Source: Desulfobotulus pelophilus (lineage in GTDB: Bacteria > Desulfobacterota > Desulfobacteria > Desulfobacterales > ASO4-4). Taken from it: a stretch of 33,420 nt of DNA. The notes beneath the pieces were generated by a model that ran no database searches, had not been told where the DNA came from, and was given only the letters and a program-made list of their open reading frames with translations. The stretch is taken from assembly GCF_026155325.1 (NCBI RefSeq), contig NZ_JAPFPW010000025.1, forward strand, positions 1 to 33,420, given 5' to 3'. Below, piece by piece: positions 1 to 10,800 of the stretch. Position 1 is the first letter of the stretch, and the number at the start of each line of letters is the position of its first letter. Both the position numbers and the translations under genes were made by a program.

Positions 1-1
1 G

Positions 2-34
2 CATCACCTCGTGGCGGAACTTGGGAAAGGATAG
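2..34 (+). CDS. possible 3' end of an upstream gene (partial)
   Basis: Frame 2 is open from the window edge to a TAG at 32-34, giving the short tail HHLVAELGKG. The fragment is too short to identify. It would make the long hairpin at 78-127 a shared terminator-like element between this gene and the phosphopantetheinyl transferase that ends at 160 on the other strand. The other two plus frames also stay open past this point, so the assignment is a guess. Confidence 0.2.
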   Translation, partial: HHLVAELGKG

Positions 35-77
35 CGGCAGGCTTCCCTAATTTATGGAATGCAATTCGCCCGGAAAG

Positions 78-127
78 GTTTATCCCCTTCGTGTCTCTCC
101 AATGGAAGAGACACGAAGGGGATAAAC
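78..127. repeat. perfect 21-bp inverted repeat with 8-nt loop
   Basis: Positions 78-98 are the exact reverse complement of 107-127, with 99-106 as loop. The arm begins GTTTATCCCCTTCG. No T-run follows on either strand, so it is not a textbook intrinsic terminator, although a stem this long could still stop transcription. It lies 33 bp beyond the stop codon of the phosphopantetheinyl transferase gene. A small palindromic mobile or REP-type element is an alternative reading. Confidence 0.8.
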
Positions 128-159
128 GGATTTCTTCGCCATATGGTTCCGCTGCGTTC

Positions 160-927
160 TTATCTGCTCTCCACCTTCCCGTACAAAAGACTCAGAAGGT
201 GCCCCCCCTCTATATCCGCTGTCCAGCAGAAAAGCCCCTCCATCTCCTTCCCGTTCACCCTCATCCCCCCCGGCAGAATTTCAAGCTTTTTCAGGGGCAG
301 ATGAAAGCCCTGGCCCACAAGCTTGAGCCCGGCCTCCTTCAGGGTCCAGTGCCGGAGGATCTCCCGCTCCGGCTTTCCGGACAGAAAGGCCCATTCCTCT
401 TCAGAAAAAGCCATGCGACGCAGGGCTTCCGTATCCCGCTCCCTGTCCGGCTCCAGATCCAGCCCCAGCGTTCCTCCCTTCTCAAGAACAATCCCCGCCG
501 CAGCATAATCGCCGCCATGGCTGATGGAAAGGGCATATTCGGGGAAATCCGGTAGAAAAGGAACCCCTTTTTCCGTATTCTCCACGGCTATACCAGCCCC
601 TGTTCTCGTATCCCCCAGAAAGGTCCGCACCAGCTCTTTCACAGCCATGCGACCGCAGAGCCACTCCATCTGCCTCTTGGCAACGGCAAAACCATGAAAA
701 CGGGCTTTTTCTGCTTCTGAAAACCCCTCAGGAAAAACATCTTCCGGAAGAAACAGTTTTTTCCGTGTTTTCCATACAGACCAGTCTTCCTCTTTGGGAA
801 ATAATCCGGCCACCACATCCGGAATACAGACCAGATGCAGGGCCACGGGAATGGCTCCCAGCTGGAAGGGAACAGAGGAGAGAGGCAGAAAAGATGGGGC
901 GGCTTGCCAAAAATTTCTGTATTTCAT
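160..927 (-). CDS. 4'-phosphopantetheinyl transferase, Sfp type
   Basis: This 255-residue protein has the ordered motifs of the Sfp/EntD superfamily: SISH at residues 134-137, the Mg-binding GLDLEP at 155-160 (D157, E159), and WTLKEAGLK at 194-202 with the catalytic Glu198. Enzymes of this family move the phosphopantetheine arm of CoA onto a carrier-protein serine, turning apo-ACP into holo-ACP. The length suits the two-lobed Sfp type rather than the short AcpS type. The gene points the same way as the megasynthase beginning at 13271 and lies about 1 kb beyond its stop, so I infer that it activates the triple ACP of that enzyme. An opposite-strand gene (1109-1717) separates the two, so they are probably not one transcript. 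The ribosome binding site at the ATG is weak (AAGAAG about 12 nt upstream), so the start is less certain than the family. Confidence 0.9.
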   Translation of the reverse strand: MKYRNFWQAAPSFLPLSSVPFQLGAIPVALHLVCIPDVVAGLFPKEEDWSVWKTRKKLFLPEDVFPEGFSEAEKARFHGFAVAKRQMEWLCGRMAVKELVRTFLGDTRTGAGIAVENTEKGVPFLPDFPEYALSISHGGDYAAAGIVLEKGGTLGLDLEPDRERDTEALRRMAFSEEEWAFLSGKPEREILRHWTLKEAGLKLVGQGFHLPLKKLEILPGGMRVNGKEMEGLFCWTADIEGGHLLSLLYGKVESR

Positions 928-1108
928 AGGCTATATTCTTCTTATGGTATGTCCAGAGGGGGAAGAAGGCAGATTATCCGCCACAACAGTCTTTTGTAAG
1001 GGATACATGGCCAACAGAAACACTTGCGTCAAGGTAAAAGCAGCTGTTTTTCCACGCGCACGCGCCACCCTTGGGTGCTGAAATCAGATCCAAAGAAAGG
1101 CTTACAGC

Positions 1109-1717
1109 ATGGACTCTGTAAAAAAGCAACGATTTGAAACTCCTCAAGATTCTAAAAGTGAAGATCTGATTCCCCGCAAAGGCAACTTCAAAAAATTAAT
1201 AACCTACAGGAAGGCGGAGGCAATCTATGATATAACCTACTATTTTTGCACAAACTTTTTAAGACGAGGAGACCGTACCACAGACCAGATGGTACAGGCA
1301 GCCCGTTCCGGAAAGCAGAATATCGTGGAAGGTTCGGCAGCTTCCGCCACATCAGGGGAAATGGAAATCAAGCTCATCAATGTTGCCAAAGCCAGTCTTC
1401 AGGAACTGCTCATGGACTATGAAGATTTTCTGAGAACCCGGGGGCACCGGCAGTGGGAAGCCGATTCCGTGGAGCTGGCAGCCATGCGAAAACTGGGAAG
1501 CAGCCACAACGACAGTGCCTTTTTCATGCAGATGGTAAAAACAAGGCCGCCCGAAACCATTGCCAACATGGCCATTGTACTCATCAAACAGAACGACTAT
1601 CTGCTTTTCAGGCAGCTCAAAGCCCTTGAGGAAGCCTTTCTGAAGGAAGGCGGCATGCGGGAGAGAATGACACGCATGCGGCTGGAAGCCCGTCGCAATG
1701 GAGGAGGCAAGACATGA
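1109..1717 (+). CDS. four-helix bundle (S23/IVS-type) protein with suffix domain
   Basis: The 202-residue product resembles the four-helix-bundle proteins first known from intervening sequences in 23S rRNA genes, also related to the Avd accessory protein of diversity-generating retroelements. The diagnostic stretch is residues 57-108: TTDQMVQAARSGKQNIVEGS followed by a helix with KLINVAKASLQELLMDYEDF. The C-terminal ~90 residues fit the helical suffix domain seen in the longer members. The biochemical role is unknown. The ATG is preceded by AAAGG at 8-9 nt. The gene lies between the phosphopantetheinyl transferase and the megasynthase on the opposite strand to both, so it looks inserted into an otherwise co-directional locus. 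A 9-bp tandem repeat array follows its stop codon. Confidence 0.75.
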   Translation: MDSVKKQRFETPQDSKSEDLIPRKGNFKKLITYRKAEAIYDITYYFCTNFLRRGDRTTDQMVQAARSGKQNIVEGSAASATSGEMEIKLINVAKASLQELLMDYEDFLRTRGHRQWEADSVELAAMRKLGSSHNDSAFFMQMVKTRPPETIANMAIVLIKQNDYLLFRQLKALEEAFLKEGGMRERMTRMRLEARRNGGGKT

Positions 1718-1760
1718 GGCTGGGGGCTTAAAATATTTAAAAGCTTTAAAGTCCTTAAGG

Positions 1761-1819
1761 TCTTTAGGTCTTTAAGGTCTTTAAGGTCTTTAAGGTCTTT
1801 AAGGACCCTAAAGACCTTA
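1761..1819. repeat. 9-bp tandem repeat array ending in a hairpin
   Basis: The unit TCTTTAAGG occurs four times exactly and head to tail (1769-1804), after one 8-bp variant (1761-1768). The last copy leads into an inverted repeat: 1791-1801 pairs with 1809-1819 (11 bp, 7-nt loop). Upstream, 1741-1760 carries half-units in both orientations around AGCTTTAAAG and CCTTAAGG. Read on the minus strand, the array translates as repeated LKD, but no gene is supported there. Confidence 0.85.
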
Positions 1820-1824
1820 GCAGT

Positions 1825-1860
1825 AAAAAAAGGGGCAGGCCCGGAAAACCCGCCCCTTTT
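1825..1860. terminator. bidirectional intrinsic terminator
   Basis: AAAAGGGGCAGG at 1828-1839 pairs with CCCGCCCCTTTT at 1849-1860, with one A-C mismatch and a 9-nt loop. Seven A (1825-1831) supply a seven-U tail for transcripts from the minus strand, so it fits the end of the megasynthase, whose stop is at 1890. TTTT at 1857-1860 serves the plus-strand four-helix-bundle gene less well. Confidence 0.75.
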
Positions 1861-1889
1861 CACTTTAAAAGCACATCTCCTGTCTCACC

Positions 1890-4800
1890 CTACGAAACCT
1901 TCTTCACCCCAAAGGCCTCCACTTCCCCCTCCAGGGAGAATCCAGCCGCCGCAGGAATGCGGATCATCTGAAAATCCTCCACCCGCACCATGAGGCGACC
2001 ATTGGCATCCACAAGGGCCATGTCAAAGAGATCCGTCTTTTCCAGTTCCGCCTTTTTCTCCGTCACGCAGACATAAGCCGTGCGAGCTTCGGGCATATCA
2101 AAAATCCGCAAGCGGCTGAAAGAAGAAGGCAGCACAGGGGTGCCCTTTCCCAGCATATTGAACAGACCTCCGGTCTGAAACATAGCATCCAGCAGCACCA
2201 CAGGGATTCGGAAATCAGGTGCCTTGACACCAGCAAAGAAAAAGCCCTGCCCCGCATCCCGCATCAGGGTGACAAGCTGCCTGCCGTCAAAGCCCGCCAC
2301 GGACTCAATGCTGCGGAAGACCCCGTCCATGAAAAGCCGCGTGGGCCGGTAGATGAGATCCCCAAGGCTGCCCTTATGCCGCAGGCCCGGCAGATCGGGA
2401 ATGGCCATGAGCTGCACACCGGGCCGCAGATCCGCCGTCTGCACCCTGCCCGTATAATGCAGGGTTTCCGTGGTTTCCGAAGAGCCGGGCCGTGTGAAGG
2501 AAGAAAGCATTTCTACAGTCACACTATCCGCTTCAGGGCCTTTGGCCCGGATTTCCAGCCGTTTGGGACGGTTTTTCAAAAGCTTGATACCATAGGGAAT
2601 GGAAAAATCCTCGATTTCCGTCACATAACGCCTGCAACTCACCTGAAGGGCCGCCTCGGCCAGGGTTTCAAGGCCCGTGGCCCCGAGGAAAAGGGGAACG
2701 CCGTCCAGGCTGTGATCTTTGAGGAAAAGATCCCGCTCCAAAGTCAGGGTGCGGACAAAACGGGCTGTTTTGCCATCCGGCTCCAGCCCTGCATCCAGAA
2801 AGGCATCCAGCACCGGCCCCTGACCGGCAAGGGGCAGCAGGCCATCGGGATCAAAGGCCCGGTCTTTGCCCGTGAACACAGCCTCGCAGGGTTCGGGGCT
2901 ACGGCATTCCCCAAGGAAGAAGCGGATTCCCGCCTTTAAGGGCAGGAAGGTGAGGCCCCGGCTTTCCAGCACGGTTTTCACCGAACCCCGCGTGGCCATG
3001 CCCGTGCCTTCCCAGGCTGTCCAGGCCAGCACCTTGGTGACGCAGTGGGGCCGCTTCACCTGCTCCGCCAGCACCATTTTGCCCAGCATGTCGTTGGCTG
3101 CGGTGTAATCGCACTGACCGGCATTGCCAAAACGGGCCGTGACCGAGGAAAAGGCGAAAATCGCCTTGAGATCATGGCCGGAGAAGGCTTTCAGCAGATG
3201 GGCCATGCCTCTGACCTTGGGCGTAAAGACCCGGAGGAAGGAGTCCAGAGTTTTCTTATCAAAGACCTGGGATTCCTCCACACCTGCCCCGTGGATGATG
3301 GCATCCACTTCCGGGAAGCTTTCGGCCAGTTTCTGAACGGCGGCAGAATCCGTCACATCCGCAGACACATAGCGTACGGAAACGCCCTTTTCCTCCAGAA
3401 GACGGAGACTCTCCGCCGTGCGGTGCAGGCCCTGCATGCGCTCTGCGGTTTTTTTCAGGTGAAGGGGAGACAGGCCCGGCATTTTATCCGCCAGACGGGC
3501 CATGAGATCCTTTAAGGAAAGCCCTGCGGTCTCCGGGGTGAGATCCTTTAAGTCCGAACGGCCCACAAGGATGAAGGCCACATCCTTTTCTTCCTCCGCA
3601 AGGGCCTTCACCATCTCAAAGGTAATGCCCCCTGCCCCGCCGGTGACAAGAACGGTGCAGCCGGAAAGGATGTTCTTCTGCCCCTGAACCTTTTTTTCAA
3701 GGAGGGTGGGCAGAAAGCGGGTGTCTCCCACAAAGCCCGTTTCCACCCGACCATCGCCGGTGAGGAGTTCCTTCACAAAACGGCTGGCCATGGAGGGGGC
3801 ATCAAAACGCTTGTCTCCGAAATCCGTAACCTTGATGCGGGTATGGGGAAACTCCCGGGCAAGGCTTTTCAGAAAGCCGGAAAAAGCCGCCTGTACCGGG
3901 TCCGGACGCATCTCGCCTTCCCGGATACCCATGGCCGTGGGAAAGATCACGGACTGGAAGGCGGGCATGGCAATGAAGGCTCCCTGCCGGTTTAAAGACT
4001 CCCGCAGGGCGTGGATGGCGGTAAAGAGGACGGCGGGCATGCGCTCACGGCCTTCTGGCACCTCCGTATTCAAGGGATGGAGCAGCACAAGGCCACAGAG
4101 ATCCGGATGGGCCTTGGCAATTTCTCCGAAAAGGAGGGCGCTTTTTTCCGCATCCCGGTCTTCAAGGAGATAATCGCCCCTGTCCCGGCCTGCGGTGAGA
4201 ATCACGGCACCTGCGGCTTCAAGGCCTTCCATCACGGGTGCGGCAAGGCCCTGATCGTCTAAGGTCACCAGCACCTTGCGGCCGGAAATGCCAAAACGGG
4301 GGCCTGCTTCCGCAGGAGCTTTGCGTACATCCGGCAAAAAACGGAAAAGCCCTTTTTCACTGCCGCTAGGGTCTGCCGGAAGAAGAGAAGGATCTTCTTC
4401 GCTTCCGGGACTTTCAGAAACAAGGCTCTTCCCCCGTCTGCCTTCTTCGGGGACGAAGGGGGCTGTAGCGAAGCCAGGCCTTTTGTCCCCCTCTCCCTCT
4501 GGGAGAGGGCCGGGGTGAGGGCTTAATTTCCGGGTATCTTCAGCCCCGGAAGCATTCAAAGCCCCCTTCTGGGCAGCAATGTAGTCCGCAATTTTACCCA
4601 AGGTGGAAAGCTCCCGCAGGGGCGCGTCCTCTTCGGCCCCAAGGCCAAAATGCCCCATGACCTTAGAGAAAATCTCCACCTGTTTCACCGTATCAATGCC
4701 GAGATCCGCCTCAAGATCCAGATCTTCGGCCAGCATGTCCGTGCCATAGCCCGTCTGCTCGGAAAGAATGTTCCGAATTTCTGAAAGGATGGCCTCCCTT

Positions 4801-7800
4801 CCGGAAACACCTGCGGCAGAAACTTCTGCCACCTCTTTCTCTTCAAGGGATACCGCGCCCGACTGGGCCGCAATGTAGTCCGCAATTTTACCTAAGGTGG
4901 AAAGCTCCCGCAAAGGCGCATCCTCTTCGGCCCCAAGGCCAAAATGCCCCATGACCTTAGAGAAAATTTCCACCTGCTTTACCGTATCAATACCGAGATC
5001 CGCCTCAAGATCCAGATCTTCGGCCAGCATGTCCGTGCCATAGCCCGTCTGTTCGGAGAGGATGTTCCGGATTTCTTCAAGAATATGTTCTCTGCCGGAA
5101 GCACCTGCGCCGCTGGCTTTTCCATCCTCTTTTTCTTCAAGGGATACCGCGCCCGACTGGGCCGCAATGTAGTCCGCAATTTTGCCTAAAGTAGAAAGCT
5201 CCCGCAGGGGCGCATCCTCTTCGGCACCAAGACCAAAATGCCCCATGACCTTAGAGAAAATTTCCACCTGTTTGACCGTATCAATGCCGAGATCCGCCTC
5301 CAGGTCCAGGTCTTCCGCCAGCATGTCCACACCATAGCCCGTCTGCTCGGAAAGAATGTTCCGGATTTCTTCCAGAATCTTCACCCGGGAAGAGACCTTC
5401 GGCTCAGCCTTTGCCTTCATAACAGGGGCAGGGGGTTTTTCCTTTGCAAAGGCGGGAAGACTTTCTCCCGAAAAGCCCGGAGCGCTTGCCAGCACCAGCA
5501 CCCGGTTTTTCATCTTGAGATCGGGCTTTTCCATGCCGGAGATGGCAGAAAGCCAGGCTTCATAGGCGGCGTTATTTTCCGTGGCCCGTTCTTCCGTGCG
5601 CTTCACCATGAGCAGGGCAAAGTGGGAGCCAAAACCTGCGGAAAAATGCAGGCCGTACTGGAAGTCTCCCCTTTCTCCACGGCTGAATTTCAGATCGCTG
5701 AAATGCTCCGGCACCTTCTTCAGGTGGGCTACGGGCGGGGTCTGTCCCCTTTGCAGGGCTTTCACCATGACCGCGTCTTCAATGGCCGCCCCCAGGGTAT
5801 GGCCCGTGAGGCCCTTGGTGTTGGTGATGGTGATTTTACCCGCATCCCGGCCATAGGCCGCACGCAGGGCCTCAATTTCCGCATCCGCACTGCCGCCCCG
5901 CGCAGGGGTGAAGGTTTCGTGGGACATGAACACCATGCGGGAAGCGTAGCTTTCCGCATCAAGACCATGGCGGGCCTCCACCTGCCGCACAAAGCGGGCC
6001 ATGGTTTCTGCCAGATAAGGCACATCAATGCGGGTGGTGTGGAAGGCCGCATTGGCAAGGAAGGAGCCAAGGATTTCCGCCTGCCCCTCAAGGCCGCGTT
6101 CCCGGATACGGTCCCTTCTTTCCACCACAAGGGCCGTGGCTCCGGCTCCCAGCAGGGTGCCGTTGCGATCCGCATCAAAGGGCTTGGCTGCTTTGGAAAT
6201 CTCCTTTTCAATGGAGGCAGCGCCTAAACTTAAAAATCCCGCACTGATCCAGGGGCCCTGACCCGATGCCGTGGCCGTTTCCGAACCAATCACCACCACC
6301 CGCTCACAGCGGCCACTGCGAATCCAGTCTTCGGCCACGGCAATGGCCTGGGTGGTGGAAGCACAGGCACCGCTGAGATGCACATTGGGGCCACGGGCCC
6401 GGATCATTTTGGCAAAGTGGGCAGAGGCAAGGGGGGTGATTTTATCAAGGAAGGTACTGTCAAAGCGGTAGTCCTCCTTTTTCTCCCAGAGGGGACGGAT
6501 GGCGTGGAACCAGCCCGCTACCCTTTGCTTGAGGCTGCGCTCGCTGATATTTTCCATGAGATCATAGTAGAGGCTTTCAAGGGCCCGTCCCGGCCCTTCC
6601 TGATACCGGTGCTGCTGGAAGGCCTCCATTTCATGGATGAGGGTTTCCCATCCGGGGAAAAGGCCGGTGAAGATGACACCGGTAGTTTCCTGCATGGAAG
6701 CAGGCAGGGCCAGCTCCTCTCCGGCAAGACGGGAGCCTGCTTTGCTCTGGCCCTCCAGCAGGGGAATGCGGGCATCCTTCAGGGCTTCCAGACCTGCGGC
6801 CATGGCCAGGGCAATGCTGATGTCCTGCCCCTTTTCCAGACCATACTCCCCTTCCGGATCAAAGAAGCCGAGTTTTCCCGCAAGATGAATCACCTCGTCC
6901 GTGGAGGCGATGTCCACAAAACGGGCATTGCCTTCCGGCGTTTTGTGCAGCCTGCGGATATTGCGCTGGAACATGGCTTCCTTTTCTTCCTGCCCCAGTG
7001 CTTCAATGAAATTCTGTCCCTGTATCAGGCTGTCAAAATGATCATCGGAAAAAACGGCCCTGCCGCTTCCGGGAAGGCCCACGGAAACCCCTGCAATGGA
7101 AACGGCACCCGTGTAGAAACCAAAATTTTCATAGGCTTTTAAGCGAAGGCCGTCCTGCTCCTTCTCATATTCCTCCAAAAGGGCGGCTTCCATGCGGCTG
7201 CGGTTGGCCTCCAGAAATGCGGCAAACCCTTTGTCCTCATCCTCTTTCATGGTGAAACTCCCCTTGATATCGGCCTGATTTCTGGCGCTATGGTTCTTCG
7301 TCTGTGGCGGCACCTCTCTTTTTTCAGACAAGCCTTTTTCCCTGCCAAGGCTTGTGAAGAGGGCCTCCATGCTGGCGCGTTCACCCTTTTTGGGGTCAAC
7401 GGCAGAGCGCAGATCCAGCCCTTCCAGACGGTGGCTTTCCACCAGACGGGCCAGAAGATTGCCCGGCCCCACCTCAAGGAAGGAGCGGCAGCCCTGATCA
7501 TAGAGATGGCGCACCCCTTCCATGAACTCCACGGGAGAAACCATCTGCCGGGTGAGAAGCTCCTTCACCGCGTTCTCATCTTCGGGATAGGGTTTTGCCG
7601 TGACATTGGAGATGATGCGGGGCAAGGCTTGGGTCTGAAAACGCAAGGGGCCGAGGGCCTTGGCCATGCCTTTGGCGGCATCGGCAAAGAGCGGCGTGTG
7701 AAAGGCTCCGGAAAGGTTCAGCTTGCGGAAAAGCACACTTTTCTGGGTGAGAAACTCCCCGAAACGCAGCATGGCCATTTTTTCGCCGGAAACCACGGTC

Positions 7801-10800
7801 TGACCGGGGGCGTTCTTATTGGCGATGTACACCCCTTCGGCATTGAAGGCAGCAATCAGATCCGCCACCTCCTGCGGCCCCTTGAAGACGGCCATGATGC
7901 TACCGGGAAAGTCCCCTGCGGCCCGCTGCATCAGAGAAGAGCGGGTGAGCACCAGAGAAAAGGCCGCATCAAAATCTAAAGCGCCGGAGGCAAAGAGGGC
8001 CGTATATTCCCCAAGGCTGTGGCCCAGCCAGGCATCGGGCTTCAGGCCCTTTTTCACAAGCAGGCTGTGGATGGCGGCAGAGGCCAGAAATACCGCAGGC
8101 TGGGTATTTTCCGTGTGGTTGAGATCCCCGCCCTTTCCTTCAAACATCAGGCGTAAGAGACTTTTTCCCCGTTTTGCCTGAAAGAGCCTTTCCGCCTGAT
8201 CCCCGAGGCTGCGGATTTCAGGATAGGCTCCGTAGAGATCCTTCATCATGCCCACCTTCTGGGCTCCCTGACCGGAAAGGAGCACGGACATCCCGCTAAG
8301 GGTGGCTGGCAGGGCCAGAGAGGGCTGCAGAGAATCCGCCAGCCTTTCTTCTTTTCCGGCCTCTTCTTTCCGGAGGAAGGGAGGCAGGGCAGAAACCACC
8401 ATATGCCCATGGTTGCCCCCAAAGCCATGGAGGTTGGTGGCAAGGGCCGGTCTTCGCATTTGACCAAAGTCTTCGGCCGCATCCGGGCTCACCAGAGGGC
8501 CGCCCGCTTCCATGAGGGTGGTTTCCGGATCAAAGCTGTGGTGGGGCAGCCTTCTTCTGTTTTTTTGCATAAGAAGGAGCCGGGAAAGGATAATGGCGGG
8601 ATTGGCTCCTTTGTAATACCCGTATTCCGGCTTGATATTGCCAAAGGAAATGCCGGAGGCACCGTCAAGGCCCATGTGCACGGCCCGTTTTTCCATGCTG
8701 TCCGGGATTCTGTGGCCAAAGCCGAAGGGATCGAGGTGGTGCAGGTCCGAAGGCAGCATGCCCGCTTCCCGGTAGGCTGCCCCCATTTCCCTTGCCAGCA
8801 GATTTTCTGAAAGGGCGAAAACACTTTCTCCTGCTCTGGAGGCCATGGCAATGCTGCGGATTTCTCCTAAAATGGGAAGGCCCTTTTCCTTTGCTTTGGC
8901 GTAGGTGGTGAGCACCTGCACCGCAGCTCCTTCCGAGAGGTTCACCCCTTGAGACTTGCCCTTATCCCAGAACCGGGTGTCCTCCTTGGAAAGCAAACCG
9001 AGGCGCTTGAAGACCAGAAGGGCCGCAGGATAAAAGGCCGAATCCACCCCGCCGCTGATCACATAATCGCAGCGGCCGGACACAAGGTGCATCATGGCTG
9101 CCCGCAGGGCAAAGCCCGAAGAAGCGCAGGCCGCATCCACGGTGAAGTTGGGGCCGTTGCAGTTCAGCACATTGGCTACCCTGCCGGACACGATATTGGT
9201 GAGCAGCCCCGGTGTGGTGTCTTCCGTATTGGGCGGCAGGCGTTTGCGAAAGACGGCCGTCAGGGCTTCTGCCAGCTTTGTGCTTTTTTCCGGCGAAAGA
9301 CCCTTGGTTTTTTCCATACAGGCCGCCACAAAATCAAGGCGGATACGGAGAATGTTTTCCACATGCCGGGTACTGGATATGGCACCCAGCATCACCCCGA
9401 CCCGGTTGGTGGGAGTTTTCAGCTCCTCTTCCAGACCCGCCCCACGGATGGCCCGGTCCGCCGCCGTAAGGGCCAGAAGCTGGGCTCTGTCGATGAAGGC
9501 AAGGCTTTTGGGCGGAATGCGAAAGCGCATGGCATCAAAGGTGAAATCCCCGCAGAGACCGGCCTTGAGATAGGGAATGCGGTATTCCCTGTCTTCCTCG
9601 GCATAGGCCTTTGCATCAAAACCCAGATGGGCTTTTTCCGTGAGAAGGCTTTTTCCCGAAGCCATGGTTTCCATGAAGCTGTCTTCATCTTCGGTTCCGG
9701 GCAGCACCAGCCCCATGCCCGCCACCACGATGCGCTGATCATTGGGATCAAAGGAAAGGTCGGGAAACACCTCCCTCTTAAGGGGCCTGTAGTCTGAGGT
9801 GGGGGCTTCCAGTACGCAGTGGTAGTTAATCCCTCCGAAACCATAGGCGCTGACCGCGGCCAGAAGGGGCTGGTCTTTTTCTACGGGCCAGGGAGAGGCG
9901 TCCTTTACCACAAAGATGCCCGTTCCCGAAAGATCATGCACCGGACCCAGTTCCTCAAAATCCCCGTTGGGCGGGAGGATACGGTGGTTCAGGGCCAGAA
10001 GGGCCTTTAAAAGCCCTGCGGCTCCGGCCCCTCCCAGAAGGTGACCCACCTGACTTTTGGCGGAACTCACCCCAAGGCTTGGGTTTTTGCCGTAAAAACC
10101 CTTCACGCTTTCAAGTTCTGCCGCATCGCCCATGCGGGTGGAGGTGCCATGGGCTTCCAGAAAGGTGACCGCTTCGGGCACAAGGGGCCGTTTCATGTTT
10201 TCAAAGGCCCGGGTCATGGCCAGTACCTGCCCCTTCACATTGGGAGCGGCAATGGCCTTGCCCTTGCCATCGGAGCTGGCTCCCATGCCCCGGATCACGC
10301 CAAAGATTTTATCCCCTTCGGCCACAGCATCCCGCATGCGCTTCAGGATAAAAACCACGGCCCCTTCACCCAGCACAAAGCCGTCGGCCCGGCCGTCAAA
10401 GGGCCAGGAGCCTTGGGCGGATAATGCCCCCATCTTGGAAAAACCCACAAAGGTTTCCGGAGCAAGGTTGGTATTGATGCCTCCCACGATGGCCGCCTGG
10501 GCCCGGCCGGAAAGAAGCTCCTGCATGGCGCAGTCCAGGGCCGCAAAGCTGGTGGCACAGGCCGCATCGATGAGATAGTTGGGGCCTTCCACTCCCAGGA
10601 AGGCAGCCACCCGGCTGGCCTCAATGTTGAGCACAGCCGTATCCGGCGGCTCATTACGAAATTTTCCCGCAAGGCTTTCTCTGATCCCTTTCACCAGAGC
10701 CGTCTTTTCCCCTTCTTCAAGGGTCTCAAACTCAGGCAACGCTTTCAGGACAGAAAGGATTTCCGGAGTCCAGTATTTCATGTGCAGATCATGGGTCAGC

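Noticed and set aside
1597-1863. minus-strand frame with repeated LKD
   Set aside because: Produced by translating the 9-bp tandem repeat and the antisense of the four-helix-bundle gene.
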